A stretch of DNA of 64,000 nucleotides from Acidobacteriota bacterium (GCA_022340665.1 JAJDNM010000149.1:19713-83712), one strand, 5' to 3'. Counted from the stretch's first letter, positions 36,402 to 44,700 are shown. The notes: a model not told the origin generated them from the letters alone. Program-made: numbers and translations.

Positions 36402-37416
36402 TCTCAGCCTCGGCCAGTCGGTCGATCTCGCCATCGAAGATGCAATGGCGCGCGATGAGACGATTGTGCTTATCGGGGAGGATGCACCGATGCTCCGGGC
36501 GCCGCTCTACGCCAGATTCGGTGCCAGTCGGGTCCTGGCTGCGCCGATCAGCGAGTCGGCGTTTTTCGGCGTTGCAGCCGGCGCCGCGATGGCCGGCTTG
36601 AGGACTATCGTCGAGCTCTACATGGTCGACTTCATCGCGGTGGCCTACGACGCGGTACTCAACCACATGGCCAAGCTCGAGGGTTTCTCCGGAGGAAACT
36701 GGAAAGCTCCCGTAGTGATCCGCGCGCCGTCGGGAGGCTGGTACGGTGACGGAGGTCAGCACGGGCAATCACTGTGGGGATCCTTGGCTTCGATCCCCGG
36801 CCTCACGGTGGTGGCCGCCTCGACCCCGGCCGACGCCTACGGCCTGATGACCGCCGCCCTGGGCCATGACGGCCCGGTAGTCTTTTTGGAGCCGAAACTG
36901 CTGTCCGAAGAGTGGCTGGAATTCCTCGGTCGCTGTGGACGTGACTCCGTGAGTTTCGACGTGCCGGCCGGCGGCACGGTGGGTCCGGTGCCGGATCCGC
37001 CGCACGAGACGCCCTTCGGGAAGGCGGCGATTCGGCGCGAGGGAAAAGACATCACCATCGCCTCTCTGGCAGTGGGAGTCCATCGCGCTCTCGAGGCCGC
37101 GACGAACCTCGATGCGAGCGGAGTGTCGTGCGAGGTCATCGACCTGCGATCGCTGCGTCCGCTTGACGTCGAGACGATTGTCGGCTCGGTGGACAAGACC
37201 AATCGCCTTTTGGTGGTCGACGAGGACTACCGCGATTTCGGCCTGGCCGGTGAGTTGGCAGCGGTTTGTCTCGAGGCAGGTCTCGCGCCTCGCTACGCCC
37301 GTGTATGCGTCGAGGACACGCTGCCCTACGCCCGTCATCTCGAAAAGGCCGCGCTGCCGAATGTCGATCGCATCGTCGAAGCCGCCAAATCCCTCGCAGA
37401 AAATGGTGATCAGTAA
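36394..37416 (+). CDS. Thiamine-diphosphate 2-oxoacid dehydrogenase E1 beta subunit
   Basis: 340 residues from the ATG at 36394, overlapping the E1 alpha stop by eight bases. Transketolase-like pyrimidine domain: VLIGEDAPML, APISESAFFGVAAGAAMAG with the Glu that activates the cofactor, and a GQHGQSLWG active-site loop. The C-terminal domain has VIDLRSLRPLDVETI and VVDEDYRDFGLAGEL, as in PdhB/AcoB. It must pair with the upstream alpha subunit. Sequence alone does not fix the 2-oxoacid. Confidence 0.92.
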   Translation: MRNLSLGQSVDLAIEDAMARDETIVLIGEDAPMLRAPLYARFGASRVLAAPISESAFFGVAAGAAMAGLRTIVELYMVDFIAVAYDAVLNHMAKLEGFSGGNWKAPVVIRAPSGGWYGDGGQHGQSLWGSLASIPGLTVVAASTPADAYGLMTAALGHDGPVVFLEPKLLSEEWLEFLGRCGRDSVSFDVPAGGTVGPVPDPPHETPFGKAAIRREGKDITIASLAVGVHRALEAATNLDASGVSCEVIDLRSLRPLDVETIVGSVDKTNRLLVVDEDYRDFGLAGELAAVCLEAGLAPRYARVCVEDTLPYARHLEKAALPNVDRIVEAAKSLAENGDQ

Positions 37417-37455
37417 TCAGTGATCGGCAGGGATCGCGGAGAACTGGCGGGCAAA

Positions 37456-37659
37456 CTACCAGCTGCGCCGAACCGCCTCCTCGGCAATCCAGGAGTTATT
37501 CGACGTTGGCCAGTCGTGCTCGCGGCTCCAATCGTTGAGCTCTCGTAGGAGCTGGCGATACTCCTTTGTGGCGTTGTCGGGCCACGCGTCTCGTTCCTCG
37601 GGCAGTGCCTCGATGCGCGGCATCGTCGGTGTGATGTTTCCTGCCGTGATGGCTTCCAT
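37456..37659 (-). CDS. Small protein of unknown function
   Basis: 67 residues from the ATG at 37659, which follows a good ribosome site (GGAGGATGGTC); upstream starts at 37713 or 37740 lack one. The sequence is hydrophilic and rich in Trp and acidic residues (EERDAWPDNATKEY, LNDWSREHDWP). It looks like a compact helical protein. I do not recognise a family. Size and isolation would fit an antitoxin-like or regulatory protein, but no toxin gene is adjacent. Confidence 0.45.
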   Translation of the reverse strand: MEAITAGNITPTMPRIEALPEERDAWPDNATKEYRQLLRELNDWSREHDWPTSNNSWIAEEAVRRSW

Positions 37660-37919
37660 GACCATCCTCCGATCGTCCTGGAGCGTGGACGGCTGGCTGT
37701 CCAGGAGCTTCATTGTGGCATAAATAAGGTATAAATGCAAGAAATTATTCCAAACTTCATCAGGAGGTCGTGTTCACGAGACGTCGTCGATTCCAGCAAG
37801 GAGTGCGTATGCTTCTGAATGTCGTCGAGATTCCGCGAAGGGAAGGGGATTCTCCTGTCAAACATAGGAATTTCGACATTTCGACAGCGTAGAATTCGTC
37901 GAATCGAAAGGAGCCGCTG

Positions 37920-38375
37920 ATGACCCGAAATCTGTCCGCGTTGTTTGTGTGTCTCTTCCTGATCGTGATCGCATTGCCGTCCGCGGCGGCGGATACGGGC
38001 GACGATTCAGCCATCAAGGGCGTCGCTCTTGACTACCTGATGGGTTGGTACACCGGTGATGCGGAGAGGATGGAACGAGCTCTCCATCCCGATCTCGCCA
38101 AACGCATCGTCCGGGTGGATCCCAAAGGCAAACGGGACCGGGTCGATCACATGTCGGCATTGACGCTTGTCCAGTACACGCGCATGGGCTTCGGAACCAA
38201 GGTTCCGGTCGAAGAGCGCGTGGCCGAGATCACAATTCTCGATCGTTTCGGCAACGCTGCAGTCGTCAAAGCGGTCGCCCGCGACTGGGTGGACTACCTT
38301 CAGATCGGAAAGGTGAACGGGGAGTGGAAGATCATCAACGTGCTGTGGGAGATGAAGCCCCGGCCCGAGAATTAG
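37920..38375 (+). CDS. Exported NTF2-like (lumazine-binding-type) protein
   Basis: 151 residues after an AAGGAG site. The signal peptide is clear (LFVCLFLIVIALPSAAA). The mature 127 residues fit the SnoaL/NTF2 cone fold: GVALDYLMGWYTGDAERMERALHPDLAKR is the paired-helix region (given in register), then beta strands ITILDRFGNAAVVKAVARD and WKIINVLWEM at the end. Such proteins (Lumazine_bd_2 type) are small periplasmic ligand-binding or scaffold proteins. No catalytic role is visible. Confidence 0.8.
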   Translation: MTRNLSALFVCLFLIVIALPSAAADTGDDSAIKGVALDYLMGWYTGDAERMERALHPDLAKRIVRVDPKGKRDRVDHMSALTLVQYTRMGFGTKVPVEERVAEITILDRFGNAAVVKAVARDWVDYLQIGKVNGEWKIINVLWEMKPRPEN

Positions 38376-38426
38376 GCGAGGCAAGAGAACCGCTCACGGC
38401 CCTCGAGTGAGGACGACGCAGCCACC

Positions 38427-38780
38427 ATGAGCAGCAAAACACGAGGCCGCTCCGTGTATTCGACGGAACGGGGGCGTGTATGTCCCACCTGCGGGTGGCC
38501 GCAGAAAAGTTGCCGCTGCTCATCGCGGATGGAACCGGCCGTGCCCGAAAGACTCACCGCGAGGCTCCGGATCGAGAAGGCCGGGCGGAAGGGCAAAACG
38601 GTGACCGTTGTCGAGAGCCTGCCGCGCAACCGTTTCTTTCTCAAGGATTTGGCCGCCGAGCTGAAGCGCGCCTGTAGCTCGGGCGGCAAGGCTGGAGAAA
38701 CTCACGTCGAGGTGCAGGGAGATCACCGGGGGAAAATCAGGGAGCTGTTACGCGCCAAAGGGTGGACGGTGAAGGGATAA
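38427..38780 (+). CDS. SUI1/eIF1-like protein (YciH family)
   Basis: 117 residues. An N-terminal zinc-ribbon-like CPTCGWPQKSCRC is followed by the SUI1 fold (RKGKTVTVVESLPRN, LKRACSSGGKAGE, VEVQGDH, IRELLRAKGWTVKG). Bacterial YciH resembles eukaryotic initiation factor 1 and can influence start-site fidelity; its cellular role in bacteria is minor and not well defined. The gene ends at a repeat cluster. Confidence 0.92.
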   Translation: MSSKTRGRSVYSTERGRVCPTCGWPQKSCRCSSRMEPAVPERLTARLRIEKAGRKGKTVTVVESLPRNRFFLKDLAAELKRACSSGGKAGETHVEVQGDHRGKIRELLRAKGWTVKG

Positions 38781-38880
38781 TTCGAAATTCGGAATTTGGA
38801 ATGCTGAATTCTGAATTCTTATCCGCCCTCTCGTTCTCCGGGGGGTGGGGCGGGAATTCAAAATTCATATTTCGCTCTCT
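38778..38880. repeat. ATTC-word repeat flanking a G-rich core
   Basis: Left words (AATTCGAAATTCGGAATTTG), then CCGCCCTCTCG and GGGGGGTGGGGCGGG, then right words AATTCAAAATTCATA. It lies at the convergent ends of yciH and the MerR-like gene and even supplies the last codons of the latter. The G-rich part has several G-runs, so a quadruplex is possible. Confidence 0.65.
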
Positions 38881-39722
38881 CGTGTCAAGCGCCTCAGGAT
38901 TCGTGCGACTTCCTCCAGGAGAGGGAGGTGCCTCTCGCTCAGACCGCGGGCTGACAGGATGACCTCTTCGGTCACCCGCGCACGGGTCCAGGTTTCGGTC
39001 GTGCGGAGGTAGGCTCGGGGCTGGCGCGCGGTCACGGCATTGAGTCGGGCGAGTGCTTCCCTGAGCTCGTCTTCCACCGCTGGCGCCGGATCGCTCAGCC
39101 GCGGCGGCACCGGTGCGCCGGGGACCTTTTCGATGGCGTCGAGGGTCAGGCGATGAAACGCCCCTGAAGGGGTGTCTCGCGGCGCCGACCCGGACGGCAT
39201 GTCGGTGAGCGATTGATACATCCTCGTCGGGAACGCGCGATCCGTTCGAGCCTCGGGCACAGGCTCCCTCAACGAGCTCATCGGTCGATCCGACGGTGCG
39301 GTTTGCACACCCTCCGCGCGGGGAGCGGCAGCCATCTTTTCGTACTCGTTGCGGCCTGCGATCAAGTGCTGGTGTCCTTTCGCCGGGGACTCCGACCGCT
39401 CTTCCTCTGCGGGTCGCCGTGGAATTTCTGGCGGGGGCTCGCGACCCTCGACGATATCCACCACGGTCTCCGCCGGCGTGCTCTGGAAGTAGTCCCTGAA
39501 ATCGACAAGCGTCATGGGCCCCATTTCGCCTCGGTCCTGGAGATCTCTGATCTTTCTGATGAAACGCAGCCGGTCGAGGAAGATCTGGGAGTAGCGGGTG
39601 CGGGGGCCCCTGCGCCCCACCCTCGGGAGCAAATTCTGCTGCACGTAATAGGCGATCGTTCGTCGATCGAAGCCGGTAAGCTCCTCGATTTCGCCGATCG
39701 TGTAGGTGGATGACTCGCTCAT
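38865..39722 (-). CDS. MerR-like DNA-binding protein
   Basis: 285 residues from the ATG at 39722. The N-terminal winged helix (YTIGEIEELTGFDRRTIAYY) and the following RYSQIFLDRLRFIRKIRDL helix match MerR-type regulators. After a Pro/Glu-rich linker (about residues 95-190) comes a helical C-terminal part (LREALARLNAVTARQP, then LSERHLPLLEEVARIL). No metal-binding cysteines or known effector domain are visible. It probably represses or activates genes outside this window; target unknown. Confidence 0.8.
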   Translation of the reverse strand: MSESSTYTIGEIEELTGFDRRTIAYYVQQNLLPRVGRRGPRTRYSQIFLDRLRFIRKIRDLQDRGEMGPMTLVDFRDYFQSTPAETVVDIVEGREPPPEIPRRPAEEERSESPAKGHQHLIAGRNEYEKMAAAPRAEGVQTAPSDRPMSSLREPVPEARTDRAFPTRMYQSLTDMPSGSAPRDTPSGAFHRLTLDAIEKVPGAPVPPRLSDPAPAVEDELREALARLNAVTARQPRAYLRTTETWTRARVTEEVILSARGLSERHLPLLEEVARILRRLTRESEI

Positions 39723-39852
39723 CTCTCGAAGATAGCAAAAGGTCGAAATTACTGTCAAGATATGTCGATTATTGCTAAAACATTCAAAACAATGGAGATG
39801 CTCTCAAAGGACGGCTACGACTGCGGATCGCTGCTGTCGATGAGATCCGAGA

Positions 39853-40521
39853 TCACTCGATCTCCGCTCCCGAATATCTCTTCGCCATGCTCCGCATTGC
39901 GTACACGATGACGCCCACGTGTTTCCAGTTTTTTTCGATAAACGGGATTGGCGGATAGTTACGGTTCGAGGCGATCAGCAGGAGGTTCTTCTTGTCGCGT
40001 ACCAGGCGGCGCGCCATCGCGACGTTGTCAAGGTAACCGACCACGATGCGGCCGGTTTGCGCCTCGAGCTTGGTGTCGATGACAAGGTGGTCGCCCGGGT
40101 ACCAGTCCGGAATCATCGTGTCCTCGTCTTCTCTGACGAGGACGTAACGACTCGAGATCGGCGGCAGACGGAAGACCTTGACCATCGGAGACTCCCGGTG
40201 AACCCGCAGCGTCGCGGTCGGCGTCTCGATCCCCGTCGGATCGGATGGCCGTGCGGAGAAGTATGAAATTGAAAAGAACCCGTCATCGCTGCCGAGGTGG
40301 GCGGCGCATTCATCCGGAAACAGGGCACACGGGGATTGGCCCAGAGCTTCGAGAAGCCGTTCGATCTGAAGCCAGCTTGGGCTGACATCCTCCCGTTCGT
40401 ACTTGGACAACAGGCTCTGATCCATCCGTGCCGCATTGGCGAGTTCGGCCTGTGTCACATCCAACGATTCGCGAAGGTCTCGAAGTCTCCGCCCAAACTC
40501 CATAGCGCTTGCCTTCTTCAT
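39853..40521 (-). CDS. XRE-type regulator with S24-like (LexA-fold) C-terminal domain, likely non-cleaving
   Basis: 222 residues. The N-terminal helix-turn-helix (LRESLDVTQAELANAARMD, then SLLSKYEREDVSPS) is XRE-like. The C-terminal part follows the LexA/CI protease fold (EDEDTMIPDWYPGDHLVID). The catalytic Ser position is Thr135, and the expected Lys in the DNVAMARRLV strand is not there. Self-cleavage is therefore doubtful, and the domain may only dimerise or bind a ligand. It diverges from the HIRAN-like gene, and both carry a GATATTACAT box in front. Confidence 0.85.
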   Translation of the reverse strand: MKKASAMEFGRRLRDLRESLDVTQAELANAARMDQSLLSKYEREDVSPSWLQIERLLEALGQSPCALFPDECAAHLGSDDGFFSISYFSARPSDPTGIETPTATLRVHRESPMVKVFRLPPISSRYVLVREDEDTMIPDWYPGDHLVIDTKLEAQTGRIVVGYLDNVAMARRLVRDKKNLLLIASNRNYPPIPFIEKNWKHVGVIVYAMRSMAKRYSGAEIE

Positions 40522-40544
40522 CGGGCCCCCTACTCGCTAGGTAA

Positions 40545-40554
40545 GATATTACAT
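40545..40554. promoter_or_regulatory. GATATTACAT box before the XRE gene
   Basis: A 10-bp word identical to the one at 40803-40812. It lies 24 bp upstream of the XRE-type gene start, a position fit for an operator. Confidence 0.4.
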
Positions 40555-40802
40555 CATATTAATTGGAATAGGGAAAATTTTTGAAATTTTTGTTAGGTGC
40601 GAAGTGTTGATAGCAAGATATGTTGTTGATGTATAAGTAATTAGTCGTATTTTTCTATGCTGTGAGGAGAGCCGGAGTCGGTGAAGGAACCGCACGTGAC
40701 ACACCACGCGGGCCGGACGAGTCGACGGGTTTGCAACGCTTTTCAGAATATGATATATTTTATTTAGGTTGGTTTGTAGTTAGGTTATTTTTAACCATTA
40801 CT

Positions 40803-40812
40803 GATATTACAT
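40803..40812. promoter_or_regulatory. GATATTACAT box before the HIRAN-like gene
   Basis: An identical direct copy of the 10-bp word at 40545-40554, 17 bp upstream of the ATG at 40829. The shared word suggests joint control by the divergent XRE-type regulator. Confidence 0.4.
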
Positions 40813-40828
40813 TAACTGTGGAGAGGCG

Positions 40829-41407
40829 ATGAGCATCTGGTCTTCCATCTTCGGCCCACGGCCCGGGTCGGCACCCGCCGTCGAGATTAGCCCGTCCGGG
40901 CTGCTGATGGATTCCGAAGGCTGGTATTATGAGGAGTCGTTGGATCCGGACTGCCCGAAGAAGACCATCCGAGTGCGACAGGATCGTCCCGGCAACTGGT
41001 ACGTCCGCAACACGAACTGCAGGATCGAAGGTCTCAACAATCCTGCTCGGGCGGCCGAGGTGCTGGGATTTTTCACCGGCTCGTTTCGCTGGCTTCATTT
41101 CGAGTGCGACCTCGAATCGAGGCGCCAACGGAGCGGGATCAGGGTTATCGGCACCTACCTCGACCCTGAAGGCAGGGAACGTGATTCCCATCTCGGTTAC
41201 GTGTATCCGGATGTTTGCAGGGGAATCGTCGGACTGGACGTGCAGCGACTCTGGGGCCGCCTGCGTTGCATCCGACCGCCTGGCAACGGGCTGAGGCCGA
41301 CATTTTGCCTTCGCTTCGACCTCCTCGTCGAGCTGGACGAGACAATGTTCGATGAGGACGGAAACAAGGAAGCCCGCTGCGGCGATTCTCCGAACGTTCC
41401 AAGCTGA
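40829..41407 (+). CDS. HIRAN-like domain protein of unknown function
   Basis: 192 residues after a GGAGAGG site. No signal or TM segment. The segment AARAAEVLGFF to GYVYPDV, about residues 70-130, has the order expected for a HIRAN domain: a FECDLE strand, IRVIGTYLD and DSHLGYVYPD. That domain senses DNA ends or lesions in helicases. Here it stands alone with a GWYYEESLDPDCP N-terminal part containing several Cys. The family assignment is tentative. A regulator with a LexA-like fold next door hints at a DNA-stress link, but this is inference. Confidence 0.55.
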   Translation: MSIWSSIFGPRPGSAPAVEISPSGLLMDSEGWYYEESLDPDCPKKTIRVRQDRPGNWYVRNTNCRIEGLNNPARAAEVLGFFTGSFRWLHFECDLESRRQRSGIRVIGTYLDPEGRERDSHLGYVYPDVCRGIVGLDVQRLWGRLRCIRPPGNGLRPTFCLRFDLLVELDETMFDEDGNKEARCGDSPNVPS

Positions 41408-41487
41408 AGGGGGACCATCCTCACGTTACGCCATGACCGTGGAAGAGATCGAGAGATTGTTCTTCTCTGCGTTTGATGGCCGTGCCG

Positions 41488-41630
41488 GATTTCCCGCCCA
41501 CCCGGGTTTCATCTTGAATTCTCAATCCTCAGTTCTCGATGACCGCTCGCCCCCTCTGAGCACCGAGGGGGGCCGGGTGGGAATTCAAAATTGAAATTGA
41601 GAATTCAGAATTTTGAATTGAACACGATTG
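41488..41630. repeat. Composite inverted repeat: GGGTGGG core and ATTC words
   Basis: TTTCCCGCCCACCCGG at the left and CCGGGTGGGAATTC at the right are inverted partners. Between them are ATTC-type words and a CCCCCTC/GAGGGGGG hairpin, and more words (AAATTGAGAATTCAGAATT) follow. This is the largest and clearest copy of the composite element in the window. Confidence 0.7.
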
Positions 41631-41646
41631 ACTTCAGGATCACGCG

Positions 41647-42642
41647 TCAGGTTTTCGCCTTTACCAGCGAGTAGAGGTGTGTCGGATCGTCGAAGCCCTT
41701 TGGCTGATGAGAGCCGAGATCCCTGAATTCGAATGAATTCTCGGCCATCTTGCGGGTGACCGGACAGACGATGATGGGTCCCGTCGAGGTCCCCGCCAGT
41801 TTCTCGATTCGAAAGGCCAGCACAACTGGCTCGCCGACCATCGAAAGGCTCATTGCTCCTTCAGCGCCATACCCGGAAATGGTGACCATTCCAGTTGCAA
41901 GAGCGAAATCCATCTGCAACGGATGGCCGCCCAGACTCCATACCGACGGGTCGGCCGCCCATTTGCGGACCTTTTGTTCCAGGTGCAGGGCGGCCCTGCA
42001 GGCACAGCTGGCGTGACACTCGTTGGTGCCAATTTCCCAGAAGGCGAAAAGTGCGTCACCCTGAAACTCCTTGATGGTCCCGCCGAGGGACTGCACCTCG
42101 GACTCCAGCAACGCGAAGACCCGGTTGACTGATTCCTGGAGGTCGGCGTGACCGGCCAAACGGACGAGCGTCGTGTAATTGCGGATATCTCCCACCAGGA
42201 CGGTGACAACCGTGGTTGGCTCGACGCCGAGCGTCGATTCGACATCGGTGCCGCCTGAGGCGAACTCTGGTAGTTTCCCATCCAACCTCAGCTGCAGACT
42301 CCGCCCGATCGACAACACCTGCCCGGTCTCGAGCTCGGTCGTAAGATTCGGAGTCAATCGCCGGCCGTCGACACGGGTGCCGTTTCGGCTCGTGTCGCGG
42401 ACGAAACACCGGCCGTCCGGATCCTGCGTGATCACACAGTGGCGGCCGGAGACCGTCTGGTCGTCGACCAGCAGATGCCCCGGGAGGCGGCGCTTTTCGT
42501 GGAAGCGGCAGATGTCTATCCGGTTGAAAAAAAGAAAGACATCCGGCGGGTCCGAACCGTTCTCGGAGATCAGCCATTTGGCCGGATACTCAATGACATC
42601 CGGTGGGAGGTAGCTCGTGAGTGGGCTGCAGGGTTCGCTCAT
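41647..42642 (-). CDS. FHA domain-adenylate/guanylate cyclase
   Basis: 331 residues. An N-terminal FHA fold (about 45-120) has LLVDDQTVSGRHCVI and RDTSRNGTRVDG, the phosphothreonine-binding residues. A class III cyclase domain (about 140-325) follows: TVLVGDIRNYTTL with the first metal Asp, EFQGDALFAFW with the second, and an ATGMVTISGYGAEG segment. The substrate-specifying positions are not assigned, so cAMP versus cGMP is open. It would bind a phosphorylated partner, possibly a product of a Ser/Thr kinase such as the 16.7-kb gene, and make a second messenger. Cytoplasmic. Confidence 0.9.
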   Translation of the reverse strand: MSEPCSPLTSYLPPDVIEYPAKWLISENGSDPPDVFLFFNRIDICRFHEKRRLPGHLLVDDQTVSGRHCVITQDPDGRCFVRDTSRNGTRVDGRRLTPNLTTELETGQVLSIGRSLQLRLDGKLPEFASGGTDVESTLGVEPTTVVTVLVGDIRNYTTLVRLAGHADLQESVNRVFALLESEVQSLGGTIKEFQGDALFAFWEIGTNECHASCACRAALHLEQKVRKWAADPSVWSLGGHPLQMDFALATGMVTISGYGAEGAMSLSMVGEPVVLAFRIEKLAGTSTGPIIVCPVTRKMAENSFEFRDLGSHQPKGFDDPTHLYSLVKAKT

Positions 42643-42731
42643 CTCCTACTTTCTCGATATGCAACAGCGCTATTTTCTTAATTGAGAAATCTCTCAAACG
42701 ACGTCGATATTCCTGACGAAGCCCGCGAATA

Positions 42732-42763
42732 CCCCAAAAGAAAACCCCTCCGCGGTGGAGGGG
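42732..42763 (-). terminator. Terminator of first RRM gene
   Basis: A CCCCTCC/GGAGGGG stem (42745-42751 with 42757-42763) is followed on the minus strand by TTTTCTTTT. It lies 24 bp past the RRM stop, and its stem sequence is nearly the same as that of the second RRM unit. Confidence 0.8.
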
Positions 42764-42786
42764 CTTTGTGGTTGATTGTGTTTGGT

Positions 42787-43077
42787 TTACCAGTTGCTTC
42801 CGCCGCCACCACCGCCGCCACCGGAACGCTCCCTGGCCTGGGCGACGTCGACTCTGATGGTCCGGCCGTCGAGTTCGGTCCCGTTGAGAGCTTCGATGGC
42901 CTTGTCGGCAGCTTCATCGTCTTCAAACGTGACGAACCCGAATCCACGGGAGCGCCCCGTGTACCGATCGTTGATCACGACGGCCTCGGAGATCTCCCCG
43001 AAAGGACTGAAGGCGGCGTGGAGGCCGTCATCAGTCGTGTCCCAGCTCAAACTTCCAACAAACAATTTCTTCGACAT
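42787..43077 (-). CDS. Glycine-rich RRM RNA-binding protein, copy 1
   Basis: 96 residues from [10 protein letters not shown]. One RRM domain with RNP2 KLFVGSL and RNP1 RGFGFVTF, then a polyglycine tail ending SNW. Such proteins are RNA chaperones, often cold-induced in cyanobacteria and other bacteria. The protein is about 80% identical by eye to copy 2 at 45942. Its mRNA leader, promoter position and terminator are also shared with that copy, so the whole unit was duplicated. Confidence 0.95.
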   Translation of the reverse strand: MSKKLFVGSLSWDTTDDGLHAAFSPFGEISEAVVINDRYTGRSRGFGFVTFEDDEAADKAIEALNGTELDGRTIRVDVAQARERSGGGGGGGGSNW

Positions 43078-43200
43078 GGCTCTTCTCATCTCCCCGGGCG
43101 CTGTCGTTCAAATGCGCCCGTCTCACAAATCGCGATGGACCCTGCGTCCATCCATACAGAAGCCAGCCCCGGCGGCCGGCTACGGAAGTGAAACAATAGC
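43078..43200 (-). promoter_or_regulatory. Structured 5' leader of RRM gene, copy 1
   Basis: About 115 nt between a TATTGT-type -10 box (minus strand, 43193-43199) and the ATG. Three hairpins can form: GCCAGCC/GGCCGGC (43162-43168 with 43174-43180), GATGGAC/GTCCATC (43134-43140 with 43146-43152) and GGGCGC/GCGCCC (43096-43101 with 43114-43119). The same three occur before copy 2. The leader is probably a control RNA, such as a thermometer or autoregulatory site. Confidence 0.65.
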
Positions 43201-43389
43201 AGGTATCTCATTCATATTCAATTGGTTCTTCGAAATTGGTCGGGGAGAGCGGGTCAGATTCAGGGAAACGGCCAATCTCAAATCCGGTTCCTCGACCCAA
43301 TTTTTGCAGGATTTCGAGCTTGAAGTGAAACCATCGGTCGCCGCCGACGTTTCACTTCGGGAAAGCCGCTGCGTGAAGGAGTTGCTCAA

Positions 43390-43866
43390 ATGACCTCACG
43401 AACCATCAATCGCCGGACCTTCATCTCCACCGGAGCGACAGTGTGCGGGCTTTGCGCCTGCGCGCGATTTCCGCTCGTCGCATGGGCCGGTGACGAACCG
43501 ATCGACCCGAAGAAGCTCAACTTCTGCGGCTACAGCTGCCCCGAGGACTGCAAGTTCCTCGAGGGCACACTTGAAAACAACGTGGAACTCAAGCGTGAGG
43601 CCTGGAAGCTGTGGAAGATCGAGGAGCGATTCGGTATCGAATTCGACGAGGAGCAGGCCATCTGCTTTGGCTGCAAGACGCTCGACAAGCCCGAGGGGAT
43701 CGTGCTGAAGCGCTGCACGGTTCGAGCCTGCGCCCAAGAAAAGGAGCTCGATTGCTGCATCGAGTGCGACGAGCTCACCGATTGCGACAAAGACCTTTGG
43801 CGGCGCTTCCCCAAGTTCAAGCAGCAGGTCGTCGAGATGCAGGAGAAGTATCGCGCACAGGCGTGA
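43390..43866 (+). CDS. Tat-exported DUF3795-type cysteine-rich protein
   Basis: 158 residues. The N-terminus has a twin-arginine signal (NRRTFISTGATVCGLCACA) with cleavage near AWAGDE. The mature part matches DUF3795: NFCGYSCPEDCKFLEG, CFGCKTLDKPEG, CTVRACAQEKELDCC and CIECDELTDCD, giving about a dozen cysteines likely binding zinc or an Fe-S cluster. DUF3795 proteins are normally cytoplasmic, so Tat export of a pre-folded metal protein is unusual. Function unknown. Confidence 0.87.
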   Translation: MTSRTINRRTFISTGATVCGLCACARFPLVAWAGDEPIDPKKLNFCGYSCPEDCKFLEGTLENNVELKREAWKLWKIEERFGIEFDEEQAICFGCKTLDKPEGIVLKRCTVRACAQEKELDCCIECDELTDCDKDLWRRFPKFKQQVVEMQEKYRAQA

Positions 43867-43889
43867 AGCCAGCCTGTCTTGATCGACGA

Positions 43890-44016
43890 GCCACTCGACC
43901 TGTCATTCCGACCGAGTGAGCCGAGCGAGCGAAGGAATCTGTGGGGCAGGTGGGCAACGCTGTACTTCCCGCAGATCCCTCGGCTCGCTCCGCTCGCTCA
44001 GGAAAACGGGGAGACG
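43890..44016. repeat. CATTCC-type inverted repeat element
   Basis: GTCATTCCGACC, then GAGCGAGCGAAGGAATCTG on the left, and CAGATCCCTCGGCTCGCTC on the right, form two imperfect inverted arms about 30 bp long around a 20-bp centre. The left arm resembles the GTCATTCCGAGCGNAGCGAGGAATC intergenic repeat known from many bacterial genomes. It lies in a 363-bp gap that otherwise holds no gene. Confidence 0.6.
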
Positions 44017-44229
44017 CGCGGCTCACCTCTTGATTTACCCCACTCCCGGACCCATATTATTCAGTGCACCGACAAAGCCACAACCGGTGAAAGCCGGCGC
44101 CGGAAAGCCACGGGTCCTCGTTTCCTCCGCGTTGGGATGACCGCGGTCAGGATCCCAAGATGGCTGGGCTGCCGAAGGCGTTGGCGAGGTGGAAATTCCT
44201 CCAACTCGCGAAACCGCAAGGAGGTAGCC

Positions 44230-44661
44230 ATGGCAAAGCTCAGTAAAACGACAACCGTCCACGCTCAGGTCGAAGACGTCTTCGATTTCCTCGAGGACAA
44301 GACCCACTTCCCGGAATTCTGGCCGAGCATGATGGAAGTCTCCGATATCCGCGACCTGCCGAATGGAGGGAAGCAATTTCATTGGACATACAAGATGGCC
44401 GGTCTCCGCTTCGAGGGAGATAGTGAAGAAGTGGAAGTCATCCCGAACAGGAAGCTGGTGAGCAAGAACGAAAAGGGAATCGAGAGCACCATCACGTGGC
44501 TGATGGATGGTCACGGTGACGAGACCGAACTCACCTTTGAGGTGGACTACAAGGTGCCCGTACCTGTGCTCGGCAAGCTCGCTGAAAAGGTGGTCGTCAA
44601 GCTCAATGAGCACGAGGCCGATGCGGTGATGGCCAACATCAAGACCCAGATCGAGGCATGA
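44230..44661 (+). CDS. SRPBCC-fold protein
   Basis: 143 residues from the ATG at 44230 with an AAGGAGG site; the longer frame leftwards has no support. START/Bet v1-like fold: TTTVHAQVEDVFDFLED at the first strand and helix, then WTYKMAGLRFEGDSEEVEV strands, and a long C-terminal helix ending IKTQIEA. Such proteins bind hydrophobic ligands or act as polyketide cyclases or coenzyme-Q-binding proteins (COQ10-like). Ligand unknown. A strong terminator follows. Confidence 0.87.
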   Translation: MAKLSKTTTVHAQVEDVFDFLEDKTHFPEFWPSMMEVSDIRDLPNGGKQFHWTYKMAGLRFEGDSEEVEVIPNRKLVSKNEKGIESTITWLMDGHGDETELTFEVDYKVPVPVLGKLAEKVVVKLNEHEADAVMANIKTQIEA

Positions 44662-44700
44662 CCTCGACGGGTATTCTTCAGATCCGGTTCAGTCCATGGC

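Larger units (their letters stand above)
40522..40828. other. AT-rich divergent control region
   Basis: A 307-bp, clearly AT-rich gap between the XRE-type regulator and the HIRAN-like gene. It contains two GATATTACAT boxes (separate entries), a GGTTA-TTTT-TAACC inverted repeat at 40783-40796 and several A/T-rich -10-like hexamers such as TATAAG. No open frame looks coding. Confidence 0.55.

Noticed and set aside
43879..44229. N-terminal extension of the SRPBCC frame
   Set aside because: It covers the CATTCC inverted repeat and low-complexity DNA; the AAGGAGG site and ATG at 44230 mark the true start.
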